Source of the DNA: Nageia nagi
Taxonomy: Eukaryota; Pinophyta
Assembly (NCBI GenBank): GCA_050084985.1
Contig: JBITNC010000001.1
Span: forward strand, 61,876,001-61,940,000
Length of the DNA: 64,000 nucleotides
Reading direction: 5' to 3'
Every line of letters begins with the position of its first letter. The stretch's first letter is position 1. The position numbers were made by a program, and so were the translations under genes. Positions 12,247 to 22,341 of the stretch are shown in pieces. Under the pieces are notes generated by a model. It had not been told where the DNA came from. It made no database searches and worked only from the letters and a program-made list of their open reading frames with translations.

Positions 12247-13050
12247 TCATCTATCATCCATCAAATCATGAAGGGCATGATTTAATTGGTGGCAATGTTC
12301 AGTATCATGCCCCAATTGATGATGATAAACATGATGTCCATACTTATCATATTTTATTGGGTTAGGCTTTAGATTTTCTTTCATTATATGATCTACCACC
12401 CTCTTAGGTTGTTTCAATGATTGCATTCCATCATTGTAATCATCTTTGGATTTTAATTCCCATCTCATATCTCTATGATTATGCCCTTGCCTAGCAAAGG
12501 TGGATGATGATTTCTCCTTTAAATTTTGCATAGGAGGTTTCGTTTTCAATGATTTGGTAATATTATAATGTGAGTATGGATTTTCATCCCTTCGTACACA
12601 ATGGAGTACTCCCTCATGAATGTATTTTAGACAACCATGAAATGTAGATGGGACACATTCCATTTCTTTAATCCATGGTCTACCTAAAAGAATATTATAT
12701 TATTCAATGTTCCCTTCAATGATATATAATGATGTTTTTATCATCTTACATCCAATGGTGATGGGTAACACTATCGACCCTATTGTTGAACATAAGGCAT
12801 TATTAAATGCTTTTATTTGTAATGATGGTAAAGAAATATGAGAGAAAGAGATATTCAATTTGTGATATACCAATGTAGATATGATATTGACATCTGACCC
12901 TTCATCTATTAATATCCTCTTAACAATTTTACCATTTACTTTACCGATGACATGGAGAGGTGGATCTAACCCTTGAAGTCCCTTGTTTTGTTGTCTCTCA
13001 TGGTCATAAAAAGAAATTATAGGCTGATGAACCAATGGAGGAACTTGCAT
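12247..13050 (-). pseudogene. Retropepsin-like protease plus second CCHC-like motif of the nested element
   Basis: The 12700-13050 frame contains VNGKIVKRILIDEGSDVNII, the plant gypsy protease signature (D-x-G-S; here DEGSDVN, retaining D and G), followed by the flap-region pattern up to YIIEGNIE. A break near 12690 leads to a frame at 12247-12663 starting 'ECVPSTFHGCLKYIHEG', the segment that follows protease in Tat-like elements. That frame ends with YHHQLGHDTEHCHQLNHAL, a CCHC-like knuckle normally found at the end of gag. The strict first cysteine is not visible (YGHHVYHH). Finding it downstream of the protease is odd; a duplicated gag end or a rearrangement could explain it. Confidence 0.7.
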
Positions 13051-13203
13051 TTTGGATTTTGGATTATATGATATATCAATTTGTTTTTCTTATATGTTTT
13101 GAGTTCCAGTATCAACTCCAACTATTCCTATAATAGGTTGATTACTTGGATTCTAGGTGGGTGTCACTTGACTGTAATTAGGTACAATAGATACTGTATT
13201 TAC

Positions 13204-14590
13204 TTAATATGAAGGAAGTGAGTCTTGATAATTTTCTAAAATTTGATCTAAAATAGAAGTATGGTCTTCAACTTCCAAGTTATTATCTTTGATTGAATTT
13301 TGAGTTCTATTTCTCAATGCTAAACAATTTTTTGTACTATGACCTCTTTGATGGTGATAATTACAATACTCATTTTTGTTATATTTTTCTTTTCTCATAA
13401 TTTTTATTTCACCGTATTTAATTTTGACCTTCTCAATTATAATTGCTTGAGCAATAACTTCTTCGAGAGTATTATATCGTTGGATTTGTAATATACTAGC
13501 TATAGGCCTTAAACAATTTTGACTGAATAATCTAACTAACTCCTCTTGAGGTAAGGTATAGGGCATGCCATAGAGTATATCCCTCCATCGTGAAACAAAG
13601 TCAACAATTGACTCATTCTGAGATTTTTTTAGTTCTACAAGATCCATAATAGAAGATTCCTCTTTGATATAAATCCTAAAATGTTGTAAGAACAAGTCTG
13701 CCAATTGAGGAAATGAATAAATACTATTTCATGGCAAATTATTATACCATTCCAAGGCTTGGGATGCAAGCATCATGGGGAAAAAACATAGCATCAAGTC
13801 CTCATCATTATAAATTAGGTAATTTGAAAACTTAAACCACCTTAAATGTTCCTTAGGATCCTGATTTCCTGTAAAAGGAATTATCTTAGGTATTTCAAAG
13901 TTGTAAGGTAATTTCTTCTTAGGGACACTTGGATGAATGGGTTCATTGCAAATATTTTCATATGTCAACTTCTTTAACCTTGATATGTTCATTTCTTTAT
14001 TGATGAAATCCTTCATGAAATCTTCTAATTCTTTATCTATCCAACTATCCTGAGGATGTTTTTGATATCTTCTATGATTGGTGTTTCTTTCTAACTTCAG
14101 GTTTGAATTATAAGATTCATCATCAGAAAGGGATCTTGATAACAATGATGAAGATGATAATGATGGAAGATTAGAAGGTAAATGATGCCCTTGCATTGGA
14201 TTTCTAAGATTTGTAGATGGTTGTACTTTATTTTGTTGAGACTTCTCATGAAGTAACCAACTATCTCAAACTTCTTGTTTTACCTTATCAAATATTTGTT
14301 GTTGTTTGTCAAGCTCTTGCTTTTCTTTTTCTTTGAGTTATATATTGTTTTATTTAAGTTTGGCTTCCTCTTCTAGATTATGTCTAACATCTTCATATCT
14401 TTTACTAAAGTTTATAGTTTCTTCATAATCTCTCTCTATGTGTTTTCTGTTTACCTCCAACTCTGCAAAAGAGGGTATCTCTCCTACCTTGAATTGTTTA
14501 GCTAAAGCTTTTTTATGTTTTTCTTGCGATGAGGGTTTCTCCCAAGAGTAAAGATCATAGAAGAATTTGTTTGAGATGTTACATTGAGGA
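13204..14590 (-). pseudogene. Gag of the nested gypsy-like element, with coiled coil and CCHC motif
   Basis: Reading down from 14590: WEKPSSQEKHKKALAKQFK, then a highly charged heptad-like region rich in E, K and Q (about 14260-14500) that is probably a coiled coil, broken by three or four stops. The 13729-14196 frame holds the gag core start (PKIIPFTGNQDPKEHLRWF and ALEWYNNLP). After one stop the 13204-13704 frame continues with LADLFLQHFRIY, the QNESIVDFVSRWRDI block and the knuckle YCNYHHQRGHSTKNC near 13320-13370. These are Ty3/gypsy gag signatures of the Tat-like type. The few stops point to moderate decay. Confidence 0.8.
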
Positions 14591-14599
14591 TTTGTTCAT

Positions 14600-15969
14600 G
14601 AGGTTCTTACTGAATACAAGGTCATTCAATCAAAATCTTCCATACAAGACCTAGCCTTATGAAGTGTTTTGGTGGGGTCAGTTATCCTAGCTTGTGAAGA
14701 GGGGCTTTGAGGTTGATAATCTAAACTCTTGAGAGGCAATTCTCTTTGTTGATTAGAGTAAGAGTCTTTATATCTCCATACTTAGTAATTAAGAGGTGAT
14801 GATAATTGTGCCCAGCTTTTACATCATGCTTTTACCTCATCTCTTCTTGTCTCATTTTGTCGACAAACTCATTGAAGGTTTTGTCATGTTGATCATGAGA
14901 AGAACATGCTTGTTGTTGTTTATGGGATTCCCTTTTCAAAATATTCTTAGCTTTTTCATCATAGAAAATATTCCTAAGTAATTTATTTGTTATAGGGCTA
15001 TCGTTTTTATCACTTTGCCAATTTTTCATCAAGCTAGTTTGATATTTTGAAGGTGTTTTTAGTGGGTTCGAACAACATTCATCCTCATAAAACTTTGTAT
15101 CATTATAATGATGTGTTGTTTCCCCACATGGATGTTCATTCCTAAGCTCAGGTGTGTTAGCTTTGGAAATTTTATTTTTGTATTTTTCATTTCTTTGTGA
15201 TTGAAATTCTTGAGATTTAATAATACAATCTATGGATTTTTTAATTCTTATGTGAGGCTCTCTAATTTCTACTTGTGATGAGAATGAACAAGTTTCATTC
15301 TTGAACTCAAGAATATCATGAGATTCATGAGAATCAATAGAAGGTCTTGTAGCCTCTAGATGGGGAGGAGAATGAAACTATAATTCTAAGGAATATTCTG
15401 AAAGATCCTCAAGATTCATGTCAAACTCCTCTTCTTTAATATCATATTCATCCCAAGGTTGGGGTGAAGATATCAAGGTATCTAACTTTAGGAGGTCATA
15501 TGATTTAGCATAGGATGTTGCATCAAGGCCTTTGGCATTAATACTCAAATCATAACCTTAGCAAACTGGATTCATTAAGTTCGATAGTCTCAAAAGTAGA
15601 TGCACAAAAAGATTTTAATTTGATGAGATGTGTCAATGAGTCTTCAATCTTTATGATGGGCTCATTATTTTCAGTGTCAAACTCATCCCATGATGAGGGT
15701 GAAGGAATGGAAGAACTACACTCTAGCTCTTCATGGGATCTAACAAGGATTTCTGAGGATTGAAGAAGAGGTATGGTACATTGTTCTATCTTTGCTAAAT
15801 ATGCTAAAAGCTTTTCAATGTTAATATAAAAATCATTCTTCACGATCTCAGAAGTAGAATAAGTATCTAAGGTTGACTTGGCGAGATGTGACCATAGTCT
15901 TTGTATTTTTGGTTTTACTTTGATAGAAAAAGGAACATAATTTAAAAATGCAACCAAGACAAACCTCAT
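14600..15969 (-). pseudogene. Extra open region upstream of gag in the nested element
   Basis: Largely open minus-strand sequence starting near 15969 (MRFVLVAFLNYVPFSIKV), with a 139-residue uninterrupted part to 15550 and continuing in shifted frames to about 14830. It carries an internal echo: SSIPSPSSWDEFDTENNEP (about 15655-15710) and ISSPQPWDEYDIKEEEFDM (about 15420-15480), suggesting an internal duplication. Composition is acidic and polar, with no known domain. Ogre-type elements carry an open frame of unknown function in this position; homology to it is not shown. Confidence 0.5.
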
Positions 15970-17329
15970 AATGATAAGATTCCTTTAAGGCCTTATGAAA
16001 TGCATTTAAACAAGTAAAATACATTTATGCATACTACCCTCCCCAACATTCATGTCCATTTACTTATCTTATCTTAATGTGATGCAATCAAAATTTATTT
16101 TAAGTGGATCTTGACCTTAATAAACCCCATTGTTCTTTTAATTATAATGTGATTCATTATCCAACCTCTTAATGATGTTCATTAACTCCTTCCAGCTATG
16201 GAAGTTTTATATGTGATAAATTTCCTCTTCTTACTAGTCACATATCTCTTCGACCTCCAATGGAGTGGTAAGAGCAGACTTAGTAAGAAGCCATTAAGTG
16301 TAGATAAATTAATTAAGTGAGGTTCAATTATTCCTCCAATAATCACCTCCCTTCAACCTCAAATGGAGTGGTAAGGGTAGACCACTTTAAGAGTGTTAAT
16401 GTGAAGTATATTTCCAAATAAAATGTGCATAAATTTTACCTCTTTCACTTAACTTATTTCTGATCACTTAGGATCACTTGAAGCGCAAAAGTGAGAGCAT
16501 AATTTGTTAAGTGAAAGTACTTAGTGTATTCAAATCCCTCCAATTCATTAACCTTTTAATATGATTTACGCTACCAAAAACCCAATTTATTCCCTTTAAG
16601 TTCATTCTAAATTAAATGTGATTCATTTACCCCTTCCAATTGTGGAAGTATTATGTGTAGTAAATTACCTCCTCTTACTAGTAAGAGGTCATTATGTGTG
16701 GGTAAATTAGCCAAATTAATGATAATATGAATGTGAAAGAAAAGAAAATTAATTATTCCTTCTTATCCAGTCTATTCTGGTCACCTTAGATCGCACAAAG
16801 CGCAAAGGGAGAGCATAAGTAGACAAGATAAAAAGTATTAATGTGTACGTACCCTTCACCCAAAACATGAAAGTAAATGCATAACATTTTATATAACATA
16901 AAATAAATTAAAAAAAAATGCATTTAATCTTTTCTACCCATTCTTATATGCATTCTAGGCAAAGGAATCACATTCAAAAGCATCCTTCCATTTTAACAAT
17001 ACATTATGCATTTTATTTTATTTTTTCAGGAATAACAAAAAGAGATAAAATGACTTGGATATGAGTCACTGGTGTTTAGATAGGGATCGTTGGCATTTGT
17101 ACTGAGTCACCGATTTTCGATTCCAGTTGTTGGCATTTAGTCTTGAAATGCTAGCATTCCTTCTGAGTCACCGACATCCGATTCCAATCGTTGGCATTTT
17201 TGCAACAAATTTCCTAAAACACACATAACACAAAATTTGAAGTTAGTACATGGAGAAATTCGAATAAAACAAATAACGGAAAGGTAAAATCATTTTTAAC
17301 ATAAAACCTCCCTATCAATAACAGAAGGG
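15970..17329 (-). other. Leader of the nested element with diverged internal repeats
   Basis: Between the primer site and the first open frame lie imperfect duplications. CCTTCCA-CTATGGAAGT...CTCTTCTTACTAGT is at about 16190-16240 and again at 16635-16685. AACCTC-AATGGAGTGGTAAG occurs at 16253 and 16357. AAGCGCAAA-GGAGAGCATAA occurs at 16482 and 16799. Three units beginning GAGTCACC at 17063, 17104 and 17165, with GTTGGCATTT, resemble a motif also present in the LTR near 17921. No coding signal. Confidence 0.6.
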
Positions 17330-17346
17330 CCCTCCTTCTAGCGCCA
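17329..17346 (-). promoter_or_regulatory. Primer-binding site of the nested gypsy-like element
   Basis: Minus strand TGGCGCTAGAAGGAGGG starts three bases inside the right LTR. TGGCGC is the common start of plant gypsy primer sites that pair with a tRNA 3' end other than Met; I cannot name the tRNA with certainty. It fixes this LTR as the 5' LTR. Confidence 0.75.
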
Positions 17347-17349
17347 GAA

Positions 17350-18195
17350 TGTTGCAGTGAAAATAGAGCTGGAATATAGAATAACATGAAATACAAATTA
17401 TTCTTCAATCTTCACTGAACCTCAAATTATGTAAAATAGATAGAAATATTGTAATGGTAAATTGATATTGATTTTCATCTCAAACTACAATTTGCCCTTG
17501 GAAGGGACTTTTACAAATGCCATTTGCCAAAATGAAGGTATTATATCTTCATTATTTTTTATTTGCTTGCTTCTTTCCTTGATATGAACAACCTATAAAT
17601 CCTACACACATGCAAAATACAATAACATCAAAGCATCTATGTATGACATGAATTGAATTGAAACTAGCATAAAATAATAAAATGTATGAGCTCACAAGAT
17701 TTTGGCAGCATTACCCTACTTCAAAAATGGGTCAAGATCCTCTCTAATTGCTTTGTATTAACTTGTATTTAAAGATTTTGGTGAGATGTTTCAAGGCTGG
17801 TAAGAGGAAGTGAACAGCCATCGTAGGTCATAACTAACCCCTATATCCACCTCATCTTGGAAATTTGAAATGTTTCAACTTTCTCTCGCTATTTTGGCTT
17901 TTATTGGGCTATTACAGAGTCACCGACGACTGGAAAACGGATGCCGACGACTAGCTCAAAACGCTAGCATTTCAAGGTGAACACCAGTGACTGGTTAACA
18001 ATTTTATAACAATATTAAAATGATCACCAAATAGTCAATTTTTACCGAAAAGGGGTCATGTGACCACTCATTTTGCATATACTTGATGAGAGCTATCCAA
18101 TAATGGAGTTTTCAAGCTTGTTTGAGGCTTGTATAAAGAGTTATGATTAGTTCAATGTTTACTAGTTAAAAAGGGGACATTTTTAGGTGTCTACA
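17350..18195 (-). repeat. 5' LTR of the nested gypsy-like element
   Basis: 846 bp, starting TGTTGCAGTG and ending GGTGTCTACA on the plus strand, flanked by AGTGG. It has more CpG sites than the 3' LTR, for example in the GAGTCACCGACGACTGG region near 17921, where the other copy reads GAGTCACCGGCAACTGG. Confidence 0.92.
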
Positions 18196-18200
18196 AGTGG

Positions 18201-18577
18201 AAGAGAATTTTGGCAAATCATCCTACTTCTAATATTTTAGATACAAATTTCACTAAGAGACTCACAAGAAGTCAAGCAAAAGAAATGGAAAATGTTGTAT
18301 CTATAGGAGCTTTGTGAGATTCAAAGTGGTGCTACTATTCTATATTATGACAACAAGAGTACCATCCAATTGGCACAAAATCCAATCCATCATAACAGGT
18401 CAAAGCATTTTGATATGAAGTATCACTTCATAAGAGACATGGTGGAGAAGAAGATAGTGGAGCTTAGACATATTAATACTTTATATAATGTGGCTGATAT
18501 TTTTACCAAAGCTATTGTCAAAGCTCAATTTTTGAAGCTAAGGAACTTCCTGGTAAGTCCACTTAGAATCAAGGGGG
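18201..18577 (+). pseudogene. Copia coding remnant after the nested insert: pre-RT linker fused to the RNase H end
   Basis: After the AGTGG duplication the frame of 6838 resumes with KRILANHPTSNILD and the linker LTRSQAKEMENVVSI. Near 18310 it passes directly to the RNase H C-terminus: QSGATILYYDNKSTIQLAQ, then HNRSKHFDMKYHFIRDMVE and VADIFTKAI. The entire reverse transcriptase and N-terminal RNase H (about 1.5 kb in related elements) are missing. The deletion is internal to one Copia frame, so it is not caused by the nested insertion site itself. Confidence 0.88.
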
Positions 18578-18581
18578 AGTA
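18571..18581 (+). other. Copia polypurine tract
   Basis: AAGGGGGAGTA lies immediately before the 3' LTR start TGTTGGAAG, the usual plus-strand priming site of plant Copia elements. Confidence 0.85.
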
Positions 18582-18856
18582 TGTTGGAAGTATTTCTAAC
18601 ATGATTCCTAAGTCCTAAGTTATTAGGATTAATTAATTAGGACTAAAGTATTTTCCTAAGTATCTAGGTCTAAGTATTTTAGTTTATTGTTATAACAAGT
18701 AATTTGTCATGTAGTGATCTAAGGGTGATACGTATAGTGTGAGTTGTTCATGAGAATATTATTCTCAACTTATTATTTTATCTTGTAATGGCTTTCTTAA
18801 GCCTATAAATATGTAACTCATTTTGATTAATAATCAAGAACATTTTGGTTCTCTCA
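18582..18856 (+). repeat. Copia 3' LTR
   Basis: 275 bp, same length as the 5' LTR, followed by the AGGAA duplication at 18857-18861. Confidence 0.93.
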
Positions 18857-18861
18857 AGGAA

Positions 18862-19242
18862 CTTATAAGTTCCTAAATAGGATTCAAATAGAATAACAAT
18901 AATTATGAACTGAAGAAATAATTTAATCTCATAATCACAAGCAATACAAAATCAAATGTAACAAGATATTAGTAGATTGATATTACTAAAATCCAAAATG
19001 AATCATGGGCCACTTTGAGTGGGCTAGCTCCTTTACAATGTAATAATATATTTTCCAAGATGAACACTATTATCTTCTCAAAAAGTATTTATAGTTTGCC
19101 TAATATAACCCTAATTAATCAATTAATACAAAATGGTGATTCACCTTACAAATATTTTGATCCCTTACATTTAATAAAATTCTATATTCTAATTAATAAA
19201 CTACTATAGTCTAAGTAAATGTTCGCATGTGGGATCCTAACA
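18862..19242 (-). repeat. Outer gypsy 5' LTR, main part
   Basis: Joins 3024-3032 to give an LTR of about 390 bp with 8-bp inverted ends TGTTAGGA...TCCTAACA; the outer end is at 19241-19242. On the minus strand it is the 5' LTR, so transcription would have run left into the primer site at 3008-3020. The element's flanking duplication cannot be checked because its other end is outside the window. Confidence 0.8.
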
Positions 19243-20200
19243 TGGAGCCCTTGATGTCCTCCTCTCTTTGATCACTTTGCTTTGTCCAACTAATGGGAGG
19301 AATATAAATAATATACCTATGACCTATGTAATGGCTCATCTAAGAGGCCCTTCAAAGCTAGTTCTTATCTTCCTTGCTATCTCTATCTCAGTTACTTAAG
19401 CCATCTTAGTGACTATCACCTATGATAGTATAGGGTATCATACCAAGTTTCCCTCACTCCTTTGACTCCGGTCAACACTACTAGATATGCTCCAAGTGAG
19501 GGATACTATCCTTTAGGCCTTTGGATCCACTTATAGCAACCCTACCTCAATTAGTTGGCATTTCCATGCTTGTTCCCTAAATGTCACCCTATTAGCATTA
19601 TCGAGGGTCTGGCATAGCTACCTCTCTATGTCTCCATGTCCTAAGGGGGTACACCCTTCTAATCCTACTACCATCTTAATGAGCTATGCCTCTATCTATC
19701 TAACCATGTAGACCACCACCTATGCTATGCCCTCATCAAACCCCATTACGAGTGCCTTGGTCTTTGTACAGACCTAACATCTAGGCCCATGCCACCCTCT
19801 ACTCATGTACATAGCATATCCCTCTTCATAGCCACTACTACAAATACTATCATAAGTGTCTACATATCCCTTAGGAGGGTCCAAAACTATCCCTAAAGTA
19901 GAAAAACCTAGCCCTCAATCATCACCCTAACCTCTTTCTCAATAGTGACCTATCCCTATAGGATATCTTCCAATTCCTTTGCTATCTCCTTGGCTCTATG
20001 ATCTATCATTAACTATGTCTATATGGCATATAACTATTCCTAGAGAGCATCCCACTCTTTATGATATTAAGTGAACCTCTCATTAATGAAGGTTTTCAAT
20101 GAAGGTTTAAAATCTCATAGGACTACCACTTGGGTTTTTGGAACCTAACATCACCCTCTCCCTGCATGGAATTTCCTTCTACATCAGTTGATCTAGAATT
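19243..20200. other. Region between the LTR and the plant mobile domain relic; no clear gene
   Basis: C-rich on the plus strand compared with the surrounding DNA. Minus-strand fragments may continue the C-terminal part of the neighbouring pseudogene, but frames are broken and I cannot define a product. Confidence 0.4.
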
Positions 20201-21595
20201 TCTACATCCATCAAAGGATCCTCTAATATTAGATGTCCTCATCTTGGGCATCCTCCACCTCCTCATCCCCATATCCCTCCTTATCATTATCACCCTCCTC
20301 ATCATTAGCCTCCTCCTCAATCACCCTCTCCTTAGATCTTGTAACCATACTACCCTATGGCACCAATGGGTCAATTGGTGGTGTTAATCCCTATCTCTCC
20401 ACCACTATCTAAGTTAGAAGCTAGTCCCTCTAGGGAGCCCACTAAACATCATGGTCTAGGGTGGTCCCCACATCATCTACTATCACCCTCATCACTAGGG
20501 CATCTAGCGCTACATTTGGCTCTACATAGGTCAACCTTAGCCATGCTAAGGCCTCTTATTCAATCTTGCTATAAAGGATTAGGTATGGGGAATTTCTTGC
20601 ATCAACTCATGCTATTTATGAACTTGCTCATACCAAAAGATCCCAACATCTTAGATATGTCACCTATAATGTACTACATATACCTTATTCATACTAGCTA
20701 CACATCCTCCTTAGCCCACTATGGCCTACCATGTACAACTAGTAGATCACATCATATGGTTGTAGCCCCACTAACATTTATTGATACCACTCTATCTACC
20801 CATTGTGGTGGTATCATCATAGCCTCTCTTTCATGCTTCCAATGCCTTATGTAGGGGAGCTCTATTCTTGCTATAGATAGTATATCTCCTCTCATCTTGG
20901 TAGTGTGTACTACTATAGGTAGTCCATTTGGCCTCCTCGATTGAATATGCTCCCAAGCCCATATTTGGAGTAATAGGGATGTGCTCAATCCTCTCTTCTT
21001 ACATGCTACTACTACCATCTTTTTATATGTATGCACTAGCAAGGTTGACCTCTAATCAAATATTATGCTCTTCTACACCATTTGTGTGATGATTTCAAAC
21101 ATGTTCCTTAGGAACCTAAGTGTTAAGGAATCTGGAAGGATGAATGATGAGATAAGTAACATGGTCATCATCTCCTATAAACCCAATCAACCATCCCTAT
21201 AGAGGGGATTGATAAGCTCCCCTCTATTCCAAAGGTCCCATATCATGTATCCCTCACCCACATATGGGTGAATCATGACTTTATTAGTCATCACAATAAT
21301 TTGCTCCCCTTCCAGGGGGACTTGTAGAATCATATAGATATCCTTAAGTGTCATCATTATATCCCCTATTAGGAGCATGCACATGTACCTATCTAGGTTG
21401 AATCACTCCCTAAGCATGATCATTGAGGATGTGTCTCCCTTAATAGAGAGAATCTTGGAAGCTTTAGCTAGTATCACTACCTAGATAGCCAATCCTAGTT
21501 TGCCTAAGTTAGCATTGCTATAATGTCTGTCCATAATGGATGAAACTTGTGCTTGAGTTTCATCTAGTACAAATTTTGAGATTTATCAATCTTTT
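20200..21595 (-). pseudogene. Plant mobile domain (PMD-type, transposon-derived) pseudogene
   Basis: Reading down from 21595: DETQAQVSSIMDRHYSNANL, then DRYMCMLLIGDIMMTLKDIY and VPLEGEQI (about 21290-21390). This is the characteristic 'GE..VTL.D...L..L..DG' block of the plant mobile domain family, related to MAIL/MAIN proteins and MuDR/gypsy-associated sequences. Further on, STSLLLQIWAWEHIQSRRP (about 20920-20985) matches the second conserved PMD block. An acidic EEE.NDEEGDND-like tail is encoded near 20225-20330. At least four stops or frameshifts separate the parts. Host relic or transposon passenger cannot be told apart. Confidence 0.7.
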
Positions 21596-21599
21596 TTAG

Positions 21600-22009
21600 T
21601 TAGTTCCATGTTATCTACTTCTAATTCAATTATCTCTAGGTTTATTTCAATGTTACGTATGGGCTAGGTTGCATGTTCAATGTTATGTCTTAGCTCAAGT
21701 TTTCATTTTTTAGTTTATTTTGTTTAAGTCAAATTGATCCCTATCAAGGGAAACTAGTTTATTCTGGTGGTCCAACCCTTGTAAGACTAATCCAATCATC
21801 TAGATAATTGGTTAGATAGTCCCTCACCTAAATGACCCCTAAAATCAAGTCATCTTGGATGAGGACAATTTGCAGATAATTTAAAAACAAATGTGTACAA
21901 AAAAAAAATCAAAAGCTAAATTGCACAAAATAGATTTTTTATAAATTCTCTAGAGATATTTAAGAATATGTAATTATCAAGTGTAAATGCTAATATTATC
22001 CTAGTATAT
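21600..22009. other. Intergenic spacer, no recognised feature
   Basis: No open frame or repeat of note. The phrase CCTAAAATCA-TCATCT-G-T near 21838 is echoed near 22705, suggesting an old shared repeat. Confidence 0.4.
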
Positions 22010-22341
22010 GTCACCATGGAGGCTCTAGGAGATGGTAGAGCCATTCATCAAACAATAGTCAAAAATGGTTTTGCATTGACTATTATGGTTGTGAGTTTCT
22101 TACTAGAAATGTATGAAAATTATAGGAGAATGCACATGATCCTAAATTATTTTATGGAATGCATAATGCAAACACAATTTCATGGATGTGATTATTAGAG
22201 GGTATGCAATTCATGGCTATGGTAAAGATGCCCTAAAACTCTTTGATATGATGTATTTAGGGAAAAACCTTAATAATATAACCTTTTTTTGTATTTTACT
22301 TGCATGTAGCTATAAAAATATAATGGATGAGGGTTTGTAAA
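22010..22341 (+). pseudogene. Pentatricopeptide repeat (PPR, PLS-type) protein fragment
   Basis: The first frame reads MEALGDGRAIHQTIVKNGF, which fits the PPR pattern 'LE.G..IH..I.K.GF', followed by FLLEMYENYRRMH, where functional genes have an 'L..MY.KC' block. After a frame change at about 22140-22195 the next repeat reads IRGYAIHGYGKDALKLFDMM and ITFFCILLACSYKNIMDEGL, matching 'GY..HG.G.EAL.LF..M' and 'TF..VL.ACSH.G...EG'. Only about two to three repeats remain, with at least two frameshifts. PPR genes act in organelle RNA processing; this fragment cannot. Confidence 0.8.

Larger units (their letters stand above)
6844..18195 (-). mobile_element. Nested 11.35-kb gypsy-like (Tat/Ogre-like) LTR element lacking RT and integrase
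   Basis: LTRs of 848 bp (6844-7691) and 846 bp (17350-18195) share termini TGTTGCAG...GTCTACA on the plus strand. The element is flanked by exact AGTGG duplications (6839-6843, 18196-18200). The primer site next to the right LTR sets the minus orientation. In element order it holds a long leader with repeats, an extra open region upstream of gag, a gag with coiled coil and CCHC motif, a protease with a second CCHC-like motif, and about 4.5 kb of non-coding DNA with tandem repeats before the 3' LTR. No YxDD, RNase H or DDE motif is visible, so it must have depended on a partner. An upstream extra frame and 3' tandem repeats are known traits of the plant Tat/Ogre group; assignment to it is inference. 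Confidence 0.85.
3033..18856 (+). mobile_element. Ty1/copia LTR retrotransposon (15.8 kb including a nested gypsy-like element), RT-deleted
   Basis: The element has 275-bp LTRs at 3033-3307 and 18582-18856, a tRNA-Met primer site, a gag-protease-integrase frame, a polypurine tract and an exact 5-bp target duplication AGGAA (3028-3032 and 18857-18861). Without the nested insert it is about 4.5 kb. The order protease-integrase and the motifs are those of Copia. The whole reverse transcriptase and the start of RNase H are missing: coding sequence jumps near 18310 from the pre-RT linker to the RNase H end. Three substitutions separate the LTRs by eye, so it looks fairly recent, although an older-looking element sits inside it. 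Confidence 0.93.

Noticed and set aside
11838-12365. 175-codon plus-strand frame as an independent gene
   Set aside because: It lies antisense in a decayed retroelement, overlaps the protease-side remnant and shows no known domain; AT-rich DNA with few stops explains it.
20130-20854. Plus-strand frames (85 and 165 codons) as genes
   Set aside because: They are rich in P, L, S and I and are the complement of the acidic tail and conserved block of the minus-strand plant mobile domain relic.
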